Assembly: GCA_041659085.1 (NCBI GenBank)
Contig: JBAZYZ010000002.1
Span: 1 to 55,662 of the forward strand
Length of the DNA: 55,662 nt
Reading direction: 5' to 3'
Source of the DNA: JBAZYZ01 sp041659085
GTDB lineage: Bacteria > Patescibacteriota > Minisyncoccia > Phycocordibacterales > VMEP01
The notes under the pieces are model-generated. The model worked only from the letters and a program-made list of their open reading frames with translations. It did not search any database and was not told the origin of the DNA. Below, piece by piece: positions 46,280-55,561 of this stretch; within the stretch, counting starts at the first letter, position 1, and each line of letters begins with the position of its first letter. The position numbers were made by a program, and so were the translations under genes.

Positions 46280-48244
46280 ATGCTTGACCACAACAGAAAG
46301 AATGGCAGTGATTCCATAGAAGAGCTAAAAAAGCGACTTTATGCGCGCGGTAGTATGGGCAGAAGGTCTCTCAGGAAGGGCGGGCTTGAAGAACACGAAG
46401 AAGATATCGGCAGTGAGTGGAAAAAAGACGCTTTAATCTATTCAAACGAGTCTGATGAACCCACCGAGGAAAAAATAAGAATGGGAACATTTAAAAAATT
46501 TTTTATAGCATCATCCATATTTTTTATGATGGCTTTGGCATACGCGGCCTACCAGTTTCTTGGCGGCGGAAATATCGTTTCGGCCAAAAATATAAATATA
46601 ACGGTATTCGGCCCGTCATTTGCCTCGGGAGGGGATGAGATTTCTCTGCAGGTTTCTGTTGAGAACCGCAACAATGTCCCGCTTGAATTTGCGGAAATTT
46701 TGATAGAGTACCCGAGAGGAGCAGCAAGCGCTAACGCTTCCTCCACTTTGGATTTAGTCAGAAAACAAATCACACTCAAGAAAATTCCCGCGGGTGGGAC
46801 TCATCAGGAGGTGGTTAAGGTTGTGCTATACGGAGAAGAGGGCGGGCAGCAAAACATAAAGTTTACATTGGAATACCGGACACAAGGTTCCAACGCGATT
46901 TTCCAAAAAGAAAGCATTTACCCGGTTAAAATAAGTTCTGCGCCCATTAATCTTTTTTTGGATTCTCCGAAAGAGGTTAACTCTGGGCAAAATCTTTCCC
47001 TTAGGATAAAAGTATCGTCAAATGCCCCCAAAGACGTGGCTGATGTTCTGCTGGGAGTTGATTACCCTCCTGGATTTTTGTTTAAGACATCCGATCCTGC
47101 GCCGACATACGGTAATAATGTCTGGCGTTTGGGAGATTTCCACACAGGAAGTGACAGGGCGATTTCCATAACAGGCGTTCTCTCCGGTGAAAACGGGGAA
47201 GATCGGACCTTTCGCCTGCTCACAGGCTCCGCTTCTGTGGACGATGAGAAGACTATTGGCGTAATTTATAATTCTGTTTTTCAGACAATTTCCATAAAAC
47301 GCGCGTTTTTGGATGCCGTGGTGTATCTGAACGGAGACTCCGCTCAAAAACAAAATATGGCTGTTCCTTCAGGTCGTGAGGTGGTCGGCTCTTTAGTGTG
47401 GCGTAATAATTTGCCGACACGAATAACTAACGCCGAAATAAGTTTGAAATTTTCCGGCAACGCCATTGACCGCAGCACCATCTCATCCCAAAACGGGTTT
47501 TACAATTCTTCGGAGGGCACGCTTGTATGGAACATGAATAACTACGGCAATTTCCAGGTAATTGAACCCGGGGAAACAGGCCAGTTCCCGTTTTATTTCA
47601 GACCGCTACCGCTCTACTCGTCCCAAAATGGCATGTTAAACGAGCCACAGGTGGTTATTGAAACGACGGTAAAGGGCAATGTCAACACAAGCAACGCCGG
47701 CGGAGGAGATGTTTCCGTCACCACAAGCAATGTTGCCAAAGTTTTGTCTGATTTGCAGGTTCTTTCGCGGGCTGCGTATTTTTCCGGCTCATTAAATAAT
47801 ACCGGGCCGATACCGCCGGTCGCGGAAAAGGAAACTACATACACAGTCTCTTGGAGCGTTATGAATTCGGCCAATGATGTTACCGGCGCTTCAATCACTA
47901 CAGTTTTGCCGCTGTATGTCGGCTGGGCTAACCAGGTTTCTTCCGCCAACGAAGATGTTTCTTATGACGTGACAAGCCGCAAGGTAACTTGGCGGTTGGG
48001 TACGGTGTCTTCCGGAACAGGATACGGAAGCGTCGCCCGCGAAGTGAGCTTTCAGGTCAGGCTTACTCCCTCCATCCAGCATGTCGGGAATTGGGTTAAC
48101 CTTACCGGAGACACGGTTCTTTCCGGAGTTGATTCATTTGCCAAAGAATCGATAGAGAGCGTTAAAAATCCGCTTACCACGATTTTAAGCAACGATTCCG
48201 GTTTCAGAACCGGCGATGAAATTGTAATGCCGCCGTCAAAATGA
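46280..48244 (+). CDS. Large single-pass surface protein with Ig-like repeats
   Basis: A 654-residue protein: a charged cytoplasmic N-terminus (about 70 residues with MGRRSLRKGG), one membrane helix (about 73-93, FFIASSIFFMMALAYAAYQFL), and a long extracellular beta-rich part. This holds several domains of the type found in DUF11/CARDB-like cell-surface proteins, e.g. SGGDEISLQVSVENRNNVPLEFAEI, and later TTYTVSWSVMNSANDVTGASI. No cysteines are evident in the outer part. It is probably a cell-surface or adhesion protein; CPR cells live attached to hosts, but a role here is a guess. Confidence 0.75.
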   Translation: MLDHNRKNGSDSIEELKKRLYARGSMGRRSLRKGGLEEHEEDIGSEWKKDALIYSNESDEPTEEKIRMGTFKKFFIASSIFFMMALAYAAYQFLGGGNIVSAKNINITVFGPSFASGGDEISLQVSVENRNNVPLEFAEILIEYPRGAASANASSTLDLVRKQITLKKIPAGGTHQEVVKVVLYGEEGGQQNIKFTLEYRTQGSNAIFQKESIYPVKISSAPINLFLDSPKEVNSGQNLSLRIKVSSNAPKDVADVLLGVDYPPGFLFKTSDPAPTYGNNVWRLGDFHTGSDRAISITGVLSGENGEDRTFRLLTGSASVDDEKTIGVIYNSVFQTISIKRAFLDAVVYLNGDSAQKQNMAVPSGREVVGSLVWRNNLPTRITNAEISLKFSGNAIDRSTISSQNGFYNSSEGTLVWNMNNYGNFQVIEPGETGQFPFYFRPLPLYSSQNGMLNEPQVVIETTVKGNVNTSNAGGGDVSVTTSNVAKVLSDLQVLSRAAYFSGSLNNTGPIPPVAEKETTYTVSWSVMNSANDVTGASITTVLPLYVGWANQVSSANEDVSYDVTSRKVTWRLGTVSSGTGYGSVAREVSFQVRLTPSIQHVGNWVNLTGDTVLSGVDSFAKESIESVKNPLTTILSNDSGFRTGDEIVMPPSK

Positions 48245-48371
48245 CCCCATTAGAAGTTCGCTTTATAATGTGGTAATGTTTTTGTAACGAAAGTAAAAAA
48301 GCCTGACGGTCGCCCTCGACTGTTTTTGCTTGAAAGAATGAGTTTCTGGCGCGGCAAATAGGACAAAGAAC

Positions 48372-49715
48372 ATGAATAAACAGGCAGAATCAAAGATGGA
48401 AAAAATAGTATCGCTTTGCAAAAGGCGAGGTTTTATATTTCAAGGTTCGGAAATCTACGGAGGGCTTGCGGGCATATATGACTACGGACCGCTAGGGGTT
48501 GAATTGCGCCACAATATCAAACAGCATTTTTGGAAAAAATTTATTACGGAAAGGGATGACGTTTACGGCATGAGTGCCGCCATACTGATGCCTGAACGGG
48601 TGTGGGAAGCTTCCGGCCATACGGAATTGTTTACTGACCCGCTTGTTGAGTGCAAGCTTTGCCATGAGCGCGTCCGGGCGGATCAGCCGGAAGTTATTTC
48701 AGACCATGAGGAGAAGCATAAGAAAGAAAAGAAAATAGCGGAGTGGTCTGAACCGGGAGTATTCAATCTGCTTGTTGAAACCAAACTTGGAGCATCGGAA
48801 AAGTCTGCCACACCGGTTTATCTGCGCGGAGAAATAACGCAGGGTGTTCACGTCAATTTCAAAAATGTTTTGGATTCAATGCACCCCAAGCTGCCGTTTG
48901 GCATAGGGCAGATAGGCAAAGCGTTTCGCAACGAAATCACTCCGCGCGATTTTCTCTTCCGCCAGCGCGAATTTGAGCAGATGGAAATACAGTATTACAT
49001 TAAACCCGACGAGCAGATTGGCGGAGAAGTCTTTGAAGAATGGAAGCATCATGCCTTGGAATGGTATTACAGCTTGGGATTTGCCAAGGATAACTTGAGA
49101 TTACGGCAGCATGAACTAAACGAGCGCGCTCATTATGCCAAGGATGCCTGGGATATTGAATACAATACCCCTTTTGCCGGGTGGAAAGAGGCTTGGGGTA
49201 TACACCATCGCGGTGACTGGGACTTGCGGAGGCATAGCGAATATTCCGGCGTTGATTTGTCATATCGCGACGAGGAAACGGGGGAGAGGTACATGCCGTG
49301 GGATATTGAATGTTCCGGCGGAGTTGACCGCGCAGTTTTGTTTGTGCTGCTTGAAGCCTACACCGAAGACGAGATGAATGGCGAACTCCGGTCATATCTC
49401 AAATTCCATCCGCGCGTTGCTCCAGTCAAGGCGGCGGTATTTCCGCTTCTTAAAAATAAGCCCGAGCTCGTGGAAAAAGCGCGCGGTGTTTACGATATGC
49501 TCAAAAAAGAAATCGGCGGGGTGGTGTTTGACGACAACGGCAATATTGGCAAGCGTTATCGCCGCCAGGATGAAATAGGCACACCTTACTGCGTGACGGT
49601 TGATTTTGACACGCTCGGTAATGACACGGTTACTTTGCGCGACCGCGACACCGGGAAGCAGGAGCGTATGAAAACCTCCGAGCTTGTTTCGTTCGTCCGC
49701 GAAGCGATAAAATAG
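48372..49715 (+). CDS. glyS: Glycyl-tRNA synthetase, dimeric (eukaryote-like) type
   Basis: Class II synthetase charging tRNA-Gly. 447 residues. KRRGFIFQGSEIYGGLAGIYDYGPLG is the start of the alpha2 type; motif 2 is FGIGQIGKAFRNEITPRDFLFRQREFEQME; motif 3 is WDIECSGGVDRAVLFVLLEAY. The anticodon-binding domain follows (RVAPVKAAVFPLL...). A zinc-type CxxC occurs once (CKLCHE). 127 nt upstream is a gap with no clear promoter; it holds a weak hairpin AAAAAAGCC...GTTTTTGC. Confidence 0.96.
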   Translation: MNKQAESKMEKIVSLCKRRGFIFQGSEIYGGLAGIYDYGPLGVELRHNIKQHFWKKFITERDDVYGMSAAILMPERVWEASGHTELFTDPLVECKLCHERVRADQPEVISDHEEKHKKEKKIAEWSEPGVFNLLVETKLGASEKSATPVYLRGEITQGVHVNFKNVLDSMHPKLPFGIGQIGKAFRNEITPRDFLFRQREFEQMEIQYYIKPDEQIGGEVFEEWKHHALEWYYSLGFAKDNLRLRQHELNERAHYAKDAWDIEYNTPFAGWKEAWGIHHRGDWDLRRHSEYSGVDLSYRDEETGERYMPWDIECSGGVDRAVLFVLLEAYTEDEMNGELRSYLKFHPRVAPVKAAVFPLLKNKPELVEKARGVYDMLKKEIGGVVFDDNGNIGKRYRRQDEIGTPYCVTVDFDTLGNDTVTLRDRDTGKQERMKTSELVSFVREAIK

Positions 49716-49726
49716 CCTGGTATTTC

Positions 49727-49764
49727 CCAACTTGGAGGCTCAGCCTCCAAGTTGGCTTTCTTTT
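49727..49764 (+). terminator. Terminator after glyS
   Basis: A 13-bp perfect stem CCAACTTGGAGGC/GCCTCCAAGTTGG with loop TCA, followed by a T-rich tail. Confidence 0.85.
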
Positions 49765-49783
49765 ATTTGTTAATGATTAATTT

Positions 49784-51052
49784 ATGCGTTTCAAAAAGAC
49801 AACGCTCAAAAACGGACTTCGCATAATCACCGTGCCCATGAAGGACAACCCGACCGTCACGGTGCTTGTCTTGGTTGAGGCCGGCTCAAAATACGAAACC
49901 AAAGAAATAAACGGAATCTCCCATTTCCTTGAACACATGTGCTTCAAGGGAACAACCAAGCGTCCAACCAATATGATTATTTCCGGAGAGCTTGATAGTA
50001 TCGGCTCGCATTACAATGCTTTTACCAGCCATGAATACACCGGGTATTACGCCAAAGCCGAGGCTAAACATTTTTCCAAGATTCTTGATGTTGTTTCTGA
50101 CATTTATTTGAACCCTCTTTTTGATGACAGTGAGATTGAAAAGGAAAAAGGGGTTATTTCCGATGAAATAAGCATGTATGAAGATTTGCCCGGGCGTAAG
50201 GTCGGGAATGTTTTCATGGATTTGCTGTATGGAGACCAGCCCGCCGGTTGGCCCATAACCGGAAAGCCGGAAGTGGTGAGAAAATTTAAGAAAAAGGATT
50301 TTATCGGCTACCGCAGGAAGCATTACGTCGCCAAAGGGACGTTGGTGGTTGTGGCGGGTAATATAAACGAGAAAGAGGCAATTTCAGCGATAAAGGATAA
50401 GTTTACGGGCATTTCTTCCGCGCCGAAGGGAAAGAAAGTGAAAGTTAAAGAGCCGCAAACATCCCCACAAATTTCCTTATTTAATAAAAATACGGACCAG
50501 ACGCATCTTTTGTTGGGAGTCCGCTCGTTCGACACATACAACAGGAATAATTTTGCCCTGGCCGTTCTCTCCGGCGTTTTGAGCGCCGGGATGAGTTCGC
50601 GTTTGTTTCAGAAAATCAGGAATGAAATGGGCGTAGGATATCGCATTGGCGCCGAGAATGATTCTTACACGGATCACGGCATCTTTGAGGTTTCAACGGG
50701 TGTGGACAATAAACGTGTGGTTGAAGTTGTCTCCGCCATAATGGCCGAGCTTAAAAAGCTGAAGGAAGAAAAAGTCAGAGAGGAAGAGCTCAGGAAGGTA
50801 AAGGACAACCTGATGGGCAGTATGATTTTGGGGCTGGAGTCCTCTGACTCGTTGGCCGAGTTTTACGGCATACAGGAAATAATGAGGAAGCCGATTCTGG
50901 AACCTTCCGATATGGAAAAGAAAATAAACGCCATAACTGCGGGGGACATTCAAAGGGTTGCCAATTTAATCTTCGTAAATAAATGTCTCAATCTGGCGTT
51001 AGTGGGGCCATTTAAAGAAAAGAACGTTTTTGCCGGGGTACTTAAGTTTTGA
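49784..51052 (+). CDS. M16-family zinc protease
   Basis: A 422-residue peptidase of the pitrilysin/processing-peptidase type. The inverted zinc motif HxxEH is His47-Phe-Leu-Glu50-His51, with the third ligand Glu near 128 (KGVISDEI). The C-terminal domain contains the R/Y substrate loop (SRLFQKIRNEMGVGYRI). No signal peptide, so it acts in the cytoplasm or at the membrane face. Monomer-length bacterial members cut small peptides; the substrate is unknown. Confidence 0.92.
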   Translation: MRFKKTTLKNGLRIITVPMKDNPTVTVLVLVEAGSKYETKEINGISHFLEHMCFKGTTKRPTNMIISGELDSIGSHYNAFTSHEYTGYYAKAEAKHFSKILDVVSDIYLNPLFDDSEIEKEKGVISDEISMYEDLPGRKVGNVFMDLLYGDQPAGWPITGKPEVVRKFKKKDFIGYRRKHYVAKGTLVVVAGNINEKEAISAIKDKFTGISSAPKGKKVKVKEPQTSPQISLFNKNTDQTHLLLGVRSFDTYNRNNFALAVLSGVLSAGMSSRLFQKIRNEMGVGYRIGAENDSYTDHGIFEVSTGVDNKRVVEVVSAIMAELKKLKEEKVREEELRKVKDNLMGSMILGLESSDSLAEFYGIQEIMRKPILEPSDMEKKINAITAGDIQRVANLIFVNKCLNLALVGPFKEKNVFAGVLKF

Positions 51053-51114
51053 TATTTCGTATTCGCGGAAACCGTGTTTTTGTATTTTTGCAAACATCCC
51101 CAAAACCCTGCGCC

Positions 51115-51176
51115 CGCTTATGTTTTACCGGCTGCTTCAAGTCTCCGAGTCGCTTCACCCAAGCTTCACATAAGCG
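51115..51176 (+). other. Inverted repeat in the gap before the AI-2E gene
   Basis: CGCTTATG (51115-51122) and CATAAGCG (51169-51176) form an 8-bp stem over a 46-nt loop. The remaining 51053-51114 shows nothing definite. It could be a leader or operator for the next gene, whose -10 box begins 10 nt later. Confidence 0.4.
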
Positions 51177-51185
51177 CCCTCTTCG

Positions 51186-51191
51186 TATAGT
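51186..51191 (+). promoter_or_regulatory. -10 box of the AI-2E family gene
   Basis: TATAGT ends eight nt before the ATG at 51200. Confidence 0.5.
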
Positions 51192-51199
51192 ATTAGGTC

Positions 51200-52276
51200 A
51201 TGTCGGATGAAAGCCACTCAACAATCAGCATAAGTTCCGGGACGATATTCCGCACGGTTCTCATACTGCTTCTTTTTGTGGCGCTCTATCTAATCCGCGA
51301 TGTCATCCTCATTATATTGACCTCGGTCGTTATCGCTTCCGCGATAGAGCCGGCCACAAGATGGCTGATGGGGTATCGCTTTCCGCGCGTTGTGGCGGTC
51401 ATTTCGATATTCCTGGCTTTTTTCGTATTTTTTTCCGGCTTTTTTTATTTCTTCCTCCCCCCGCTTCTGGACGACCTTTCTGGTTTCGCATCTTCAATAC
51501 CGCAGTATCTTGAATCATTGGGTGGCGGAGGAAATAATTCTTTGTCCGGCATTTTCGGTCCGCAGGGTGTTATAGACAATCTTTCCGGGTCATCGGTTTC
51601 TGTTAAGGATTTGATATCGCAATTGCAGGGCGCCTTTTTCGGATTTTCCAGCGGCATTTTTAGCGGAGTTAATATAATCTTCGGCGGCCTTCTTTCCTTC
51701 ATACTAATCGCCGTCATATCCTTCTATTTGTCGGTCCAAGAGAAGGGAATAGAAAATTTCTTGCGGATAGTGACTTCCGTCAAATATGAGAACTACGCTT
51801 TGGATCTTTGGGCGCGTACCCGCCGCAAGATAGGTCTTTGGATGCAGGGGCAGTTGGTCCTGGGACTTCTTATTGGAGTCTTCACTTATCTCGGTCTTTC
51901 TATCATGAACCTTCCGTACGCTTTTTTGCTTTCGGTCATAGCGGCTTTGTTTGAATTGATACCTCTCTTCGGCCCGACCTTGGCGGCGGTTCCGGCAGTT
52001 GCCATAGCATTTACTAGCGGCGGGGCGGGACTTGGGTTTGCGGTAGTTGGTTTCTATATAGTCATACAGCAGTTTGAAAATCATCTCATTTATCCGCTTA
52101 TAGTGAGGAAGATTATTGGTGTTCCGCCGCTTGTCGCCATTTTAGCTTTGCTTATTTTTGGAAAGCTTTTTGGTTTTCTCGGGCTTATAATTGCCGTGCC
52201 GGCGGTCACAATGATGCTTGAGGTGGCTGACGACCTGGAAAAAAGAAAAGGCCCAAAGAGGGTAAAAACGGCATAA
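51200..52276 (+). CDS. AI-2E family (PerM-like) transporter
   Basis: A 358-residue membrane protein with about seven helices: two N-terminal helices, a soluble middle part (SSIPQYLESLGGG), and the conserved C-terminal core LPYAFLLSVIAALFELIPLFGPTLAAVPA and QFENHLIYPLIVRKIIGVPP. This family includes TqsA/YdgG and sodium/proton antiporters; the cargo here is unknown. It is followed by metG 26 nt later. Confidence 0.92.
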   Translation: MSDESHSTISISSGTIFRTVLILLLFVALYLIRDVILIILTSVVIASAIEPATRWLMGYRFPRVVAVISIFLAFFVFFSGFFYFFLPPLLDDLSGFASSIPQYLESLGGGGNNSLSGIFGPQGVIDNLSGSSVSVKDLISQLQGAFFGFSSGIFSGVNIIFGGLLSFILIAVISFYLSVQEKGIENFLRIVTSVKYENYALDLWARTRRKIGLWMQGQLVLGLLIGVFTYLGLSIMNLPYAFLLSVIAALFELIPLFGPTLAAVPAVAIAFTSGGAGLGFAVVGFYIVIQQFENHLIYPLIVRKIIGVPPLVAILALLIFGKLFGFLGLIIAVPAVTMMLEVADDLEKRKGPKRVKTA

Positions 52277-52302
52277 GAATAAATACTGACGGTAAAAATC
52301 AA

Positions 52303-53754
52303 ATGAGGAAGACATTTTATATCACAACCACGCTTCCATACGTGAATGCGGACCCGCATTTCGGACATGCTATGGAATTTGTGCGTGCCGACGTTGTCGC
52401 CCGCTACCATCGCCTTATAGGGGACGAAGTATTTTTCAACACCGGCACGGACGAGCACGGGTCTAAGCTTTTAAATGACGCCAAAGCGGCAGGCCGTGAC
52501 GTGAAAGAATACGTGGATGAATACGCCGCCCGTTTCCGTCTGCTTAAAGACAAACTGAATCTTTCAGTGGACAATTTTATACGCACAACTGACCCGCACC
52601 ACGAGATGGCGGCGCAGGAATTCTGGCGGCAGTGCGACAAGAACGGTCACATATACAAAAAAAATTACGAAATAAAATATTGTGTCGGTTGCGAATTGGA
52701 AAAGACTGAATCGGAGCTTGACGAAAACGGCCGTTGCCCGATTCATCCGAATAAAGAGATAGAGATAATCAACGAGGAAAATTATTTTTTCAGATTCTCG
52801 GCGTTTCAGCAAAAGCTTCTTGATTTTTACGAAAAAAATCCGGATTTTGTGATTCCTGATTTTAGGTTTAACGAAATGAAGGCTTTTGTCGGAAGAGGGC
52901 TTCAGGACTTCTCCATTTCACGCCTGAAGTCAAAGATGCCTTGGGGTATTCCTGTGCCGGGAGACGAAAGTCAGGTAATGTACGTTTGGTTTGACGCGCT
53001 GGTTAATTATATTTCCGCTATAGGCTGGCCGGATGATATGGAGACGTTCAATAAATGGCATGTTCAAAGCGGCGGTATGGTTCAATATTGCGGCAAAGAC
53101 AATAACCGACAACAGTCGGCGATGTGGCAGGCGATGCTTATGTCCGTCGGCTTGCCTCCGTCAAAACATATAGTTATTAACGGATTCATAAATACAGGCG
53201 GACAAAAAATGTCCAAATCGCTCGGCAATGTTATCTCGCCTTTTGATGTGGTGGATCTATTTAAAGATGTTACCGATTTTCCGGAAGACGTTCTTCGTTT
53301 TGTCGTCTTACATGACGTCTCCAGTTTTGAGGATGGGGATGTAACGATGGAGTCAATCAAAAACTCGTACCGCGCGAATCTGCAGGACGGCTTGGGGAAC
53401 CTCGTCTCCAGAATTATGAAGATGTCTACCTCAAACAGCGTAAGTTATGTTATTGAGGACAAAAACGAGCCGTTTTGGACTGATGAAAATTCTTTTGATA
53501 TGCACGATGAGATGGTTACTATTTGGAACAGGATCTCATCTCTTGACGCCAGAATCCAGCATGAAGAGCCTTTTAGGGTAATAAAAACAAATAAAGATGA
53601 GGGAGAGAGGGTAATAAAAGAATTGATTCGGGAACTTTTCAGGATAAGCGGACAACTTGAACCATTCCTGCCTAATACTGCCGCTGAAATGCAGAGACTG
53701 ATAAAAGAAAACAAGATGCCGGACAAGCCGCTGTTTGCCCGCCTGGAGAGATAA
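52303..53754 (+). CDS. metG: Methionyl-tRNA synthetase
   Basis: Class I synthetase charging initiator and elongator tRNA-Met. 483 residues. HIGH-type motif HFGH (PYVNADPHFGHAMEFVRAD), connective-peptide zinc residues YCVGCELEKTE...CPIH, WFDALVNYISAIGW, and KMSKS (GGQKMSKSLGNVI). The protein ends after the anticodon-binding helices with no C-terminal tRNA-binding domain; a free domain of that kind is encoded at 10616. The segment before KMSKS (YCGKDNNRQQSAMWQAML) departs from the usual GKDIxRFH. Confidence 0.95.
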   Translation: MRKTFYITTTLPYVNADPHFGHAMEFVRADVVARYHRLIGDEVFFNTGTDEHGSKLLNDAKAAGRDVKEYVDEYAARFRLLKDKLNLSVDNFIRTTDPHHEMAAQEFWRQCDKNGHIYKKNYEIKYCVGCELEKTESELDENGRCPIHPNKEIEIINEENYFFRFSAFQQKLLDFYEKNPDFVIPDFRFNEMKAFVGRGLQDFSISRLKSKMPWGIPVPGDESQVMYVWFDALVNYISAIGWPDDMETFNKWHVQSGGMVQYCGKDNNRQQSAMWQAMLMSVGLPPSKHIVINGFINTGGQKMSKSLGNVISPFDVVDLFKDVTDFPEDVLRFVVLHDVSSFEDGDVTMESIKNSYRANLQDGLGNLVSRIMKMSTSNSVSYVIEDKNEPFWTDENSFDMHDEMVTIWNRISSLDARIQHEEPFRVIKTNKDEGERVIKELIRELFRISGQLEPFLPNTAAEMQRLIKENKMPDKPLFARLER

Positions 53755-53755
53755 T

Positions 53756-54544
53756 ATGCGGTTTTTTGACGCACATTCGCACATACACGGGAAAGAATTT
53801 GACTCCGACCGGAGTGAAGTCTTGGCGCGCATGCGCGCGGCGGAAGTCTCAACTATTACTGTCGGCACATATTTGGAAAGTTCGCGCCAAGCTGTTGCGT
53901 TAGCTGAGAGTGAGCCTGATGTCTGGGCGACAATAGGGTTGCATCCCACAGACACCGACGAACCTTTTGACGAAAAAGAATTCCGCAAACTGGCGGAACA
54001 CAAAAAGGTTGTCGGCATAGGGGAGTGCGGGCTGGATTATTTTTGGGAAAAGGACGAACAAAAAAGAAAAATTCAGCGTGAAAATTTTTCGAAGCAGATT
54101 GAACTTTCCATTTCGTTAAACAAACCGCTTATGGTTCACGGCCGCCCGTCAAAGGGGAGTATGGACGCGTATGAAGATGCGCTAGGCATACTAAATGCAA
54201 GATATCCTATGCCGGGCGCCATACCTTCCGGGAATATACATTTTTTTGTCGGCGGCAGGGATATAGCCAAAAAATTTCTGGACCTCGGTTTTACCATGTC
54301 TTTTACCGGTGTTGTCACTTTTGCCAGAGATTATGATGAAGTCATAAGATATATTCCCCTTGAATCGATTCTTTCCGAAACCGACTGTCCGTATGTGGCG
54401 CCCGCGCCTTACCGCGGCAAGCGTAACGAGCCGGCCTATGTAACAGAGGTGGTAAAAGCCATTTCAAGCATTAAAAAACTGCCCGTAGAAACTGTTTCAG
54501 AGAGACTTTTGGCCAATGCCTGCAGGGTTTTTGGCCTAAATTAA
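53756..54544 (+). CDS. tatD: TatD-family metal-dependent DNase
   Basis: A 262-residue TIM-barrel hydrolase. Metal ligands are in FFDAHSHIHG (HxH), GIGECGLDYFW (Glu), MVHGRPSKG (His) and SETDCPYVAP (Asp). TatD enzymes degrade DNA during repair and are often next to metG, as here (2 nt gap). The start at 53756 gives MRFFDAHSHIH; the frame opens slightly earlier inside metG. Confidence 0.92.
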   Translation: MRFFDAHSHIHGKEFDSDRSEVLARMRAAEVSTITVGTYLESSRQAVALAESEPDVWATIGLHPTDTDEPFDEKEFRKLAEHKKVVGIGECGLDYFWEKDEQKRKIQRENFSKQIELSISLNKPLMVHGRPSKGSMDAYEDALGILNARYPMPGAIPSGNIHFFVGGRDIAKKFLDLGFTMSFTGVVTFARDYDEVIRYIPLESILSETDCPYVAPAPYRGKRNEPAYVTEVVKAISSIKKLPVETVSERLLANACRVFGLN

Positions 54545-54603
54545 GGCATCTTTACTTTATCGCCTCCCTTTGTTAGTATGGAGCCCATACGCAAAATCAA
54601 AAA

Positions 54604-55086
54604 ATGACTGAAACAAACGCAGAATTGAATAATGAGGGAACAAAAATCTACGAATTGAGCTATCTTCTGGTGCCCGAGCTTGCCGAAGAAGCCGCAGCTC
54701 ATGAAGTCGGCGCTCTGAAGTCGCTTATCATGGATACGTTCGGGGGTGTTGAGATTTCCGGCGAAGCTCCTAGAGAAATCGACCTTGCTTATCAAATGGA
54801 AAGGCAAATAGGCGCCAAAAAGGATAAATACACAAAGGCGCTCTTTGGCTGGGTTAAATTTGAACTTTCTCAGGATAAAATTGCTGAAGTTAAGAAGGTT
54901 CTTGATAAGAACAATAAGATAATCCGTTTCCTTATAATTAAAACTGTTCGCGAGAACACAATGGCGGCAAAGAAGGTTTTTGCCGGTACTGGATATAAGA
55001 AACCGGTTGGCGGCGCGAAGGGCGATGCGTCACCAATGTCCGAAGAGGAACTTGATAAAACCATCGCCGAGTTGGTTGTTGAATAA
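54604..55086 (+). CDS. rpsF: 30S ribosomal protein S6
   Basis: A 160-residue S6 that pairs with S18 on the 30S platform. The S6 core is YELSYLLVPEL ... REIDLAYQMERQIGAKKDKYTKALFGWVKFEL. There is a short N-terminal addition and a 40-residue C-terminal extension (Ala/Lys-rich, ending acidic), longer than E. coli S6. First gene of the conserved rpsF-ssb-rpsR operon. Confidence 0.93.
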   Translation: MTETNAELNNEGTKIYELSYLLVPELAEEAAAHEVGALKSLIMDTFGGVEISGEAPREIDLAYQMERQIGAKKDKYTKALFGWVKFELSQDKIAEVKKVLDKNNKIIRFLIIKTVRENTMAAKKVFAGTGYKKPVGGAKGDASPMSEEELDKTIAELVVE

Positions 55087-55100
55087 ATTTTTTAATATCT

Positions 55101-55535
55101 ATGTATATCAATAAAGCTCTAGTTTATGGGAATCTGACCCGCGACCCGGAGTTGAAATCTCTGCCGTCGGGCAACAAAGTCTGCACTTTTTCAGTCGCAA
55201 CCAACCGGGTATGGAAGTCTCAGGACGGTTCAAAACAGGAGTCAACCGACTACCATAATATTGTGGTATTCGGCAGGCAGGCGGAGACAAGCGCCCAATA
55301 CCTGAAGAAAGGAGCCGGCGCTTTCATAGAAGGGCGTCTCCAGACCAGAAGCTGGGAGCAGGAAGGGCAGAAAAAGTACCGCACCGAGATTGTTGCCGAC
55401 CGGGTGCAGTTTGGTCCGCGTTTGGGAGGAGCATCATCGGTTTCCGCCAGCCAGGCGGCGCCTCAGGCGGTAGATGAAACCCCGGCGATTGATTATCCGG
55501 AAGAAGACATAAATCCTGAAGATATTCCGTTTTAA
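55101..55535 (+). CDS. ssb: Single-stranded DNA-binding protein
   Basis: A 144-residue SSB. OB-fold: MYINKALVYGNLTRDPELKSLPSGNKV, FSVATNRVWK, YHNIVVFGRQAE and YLKKGAGAFIEGRLQTRSWE. A short linker leads to the acidic tail ending DIPF, the usual docking site for partner proteins such as RecO. It lies between rpsF and rpsR, the standard order. Confidence 0.97.
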   Translation: MYINKALVYGNLTRDPELKSLPSGNKVCTFSVATNRVWKSQDGSKQESTDYHNIVVFGRQAETSAQYLKKGAGAFIEGRLQTRSWEQEGQKKYRTEIVADRVQFGPRLGGASSVSASQAAPQAVDETPAIDYPEEDINPEDIPF

Positions 55536-55561
55536 TAATTATTGTGATAGAGTGAAAACTT

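Noticed and set aside
48245..48371. T-box riboswitch before glyS
   Set aside because: No T-box consensus (TGGNACCGCG) or specifier-type stem is visible; only a weak hairpin.
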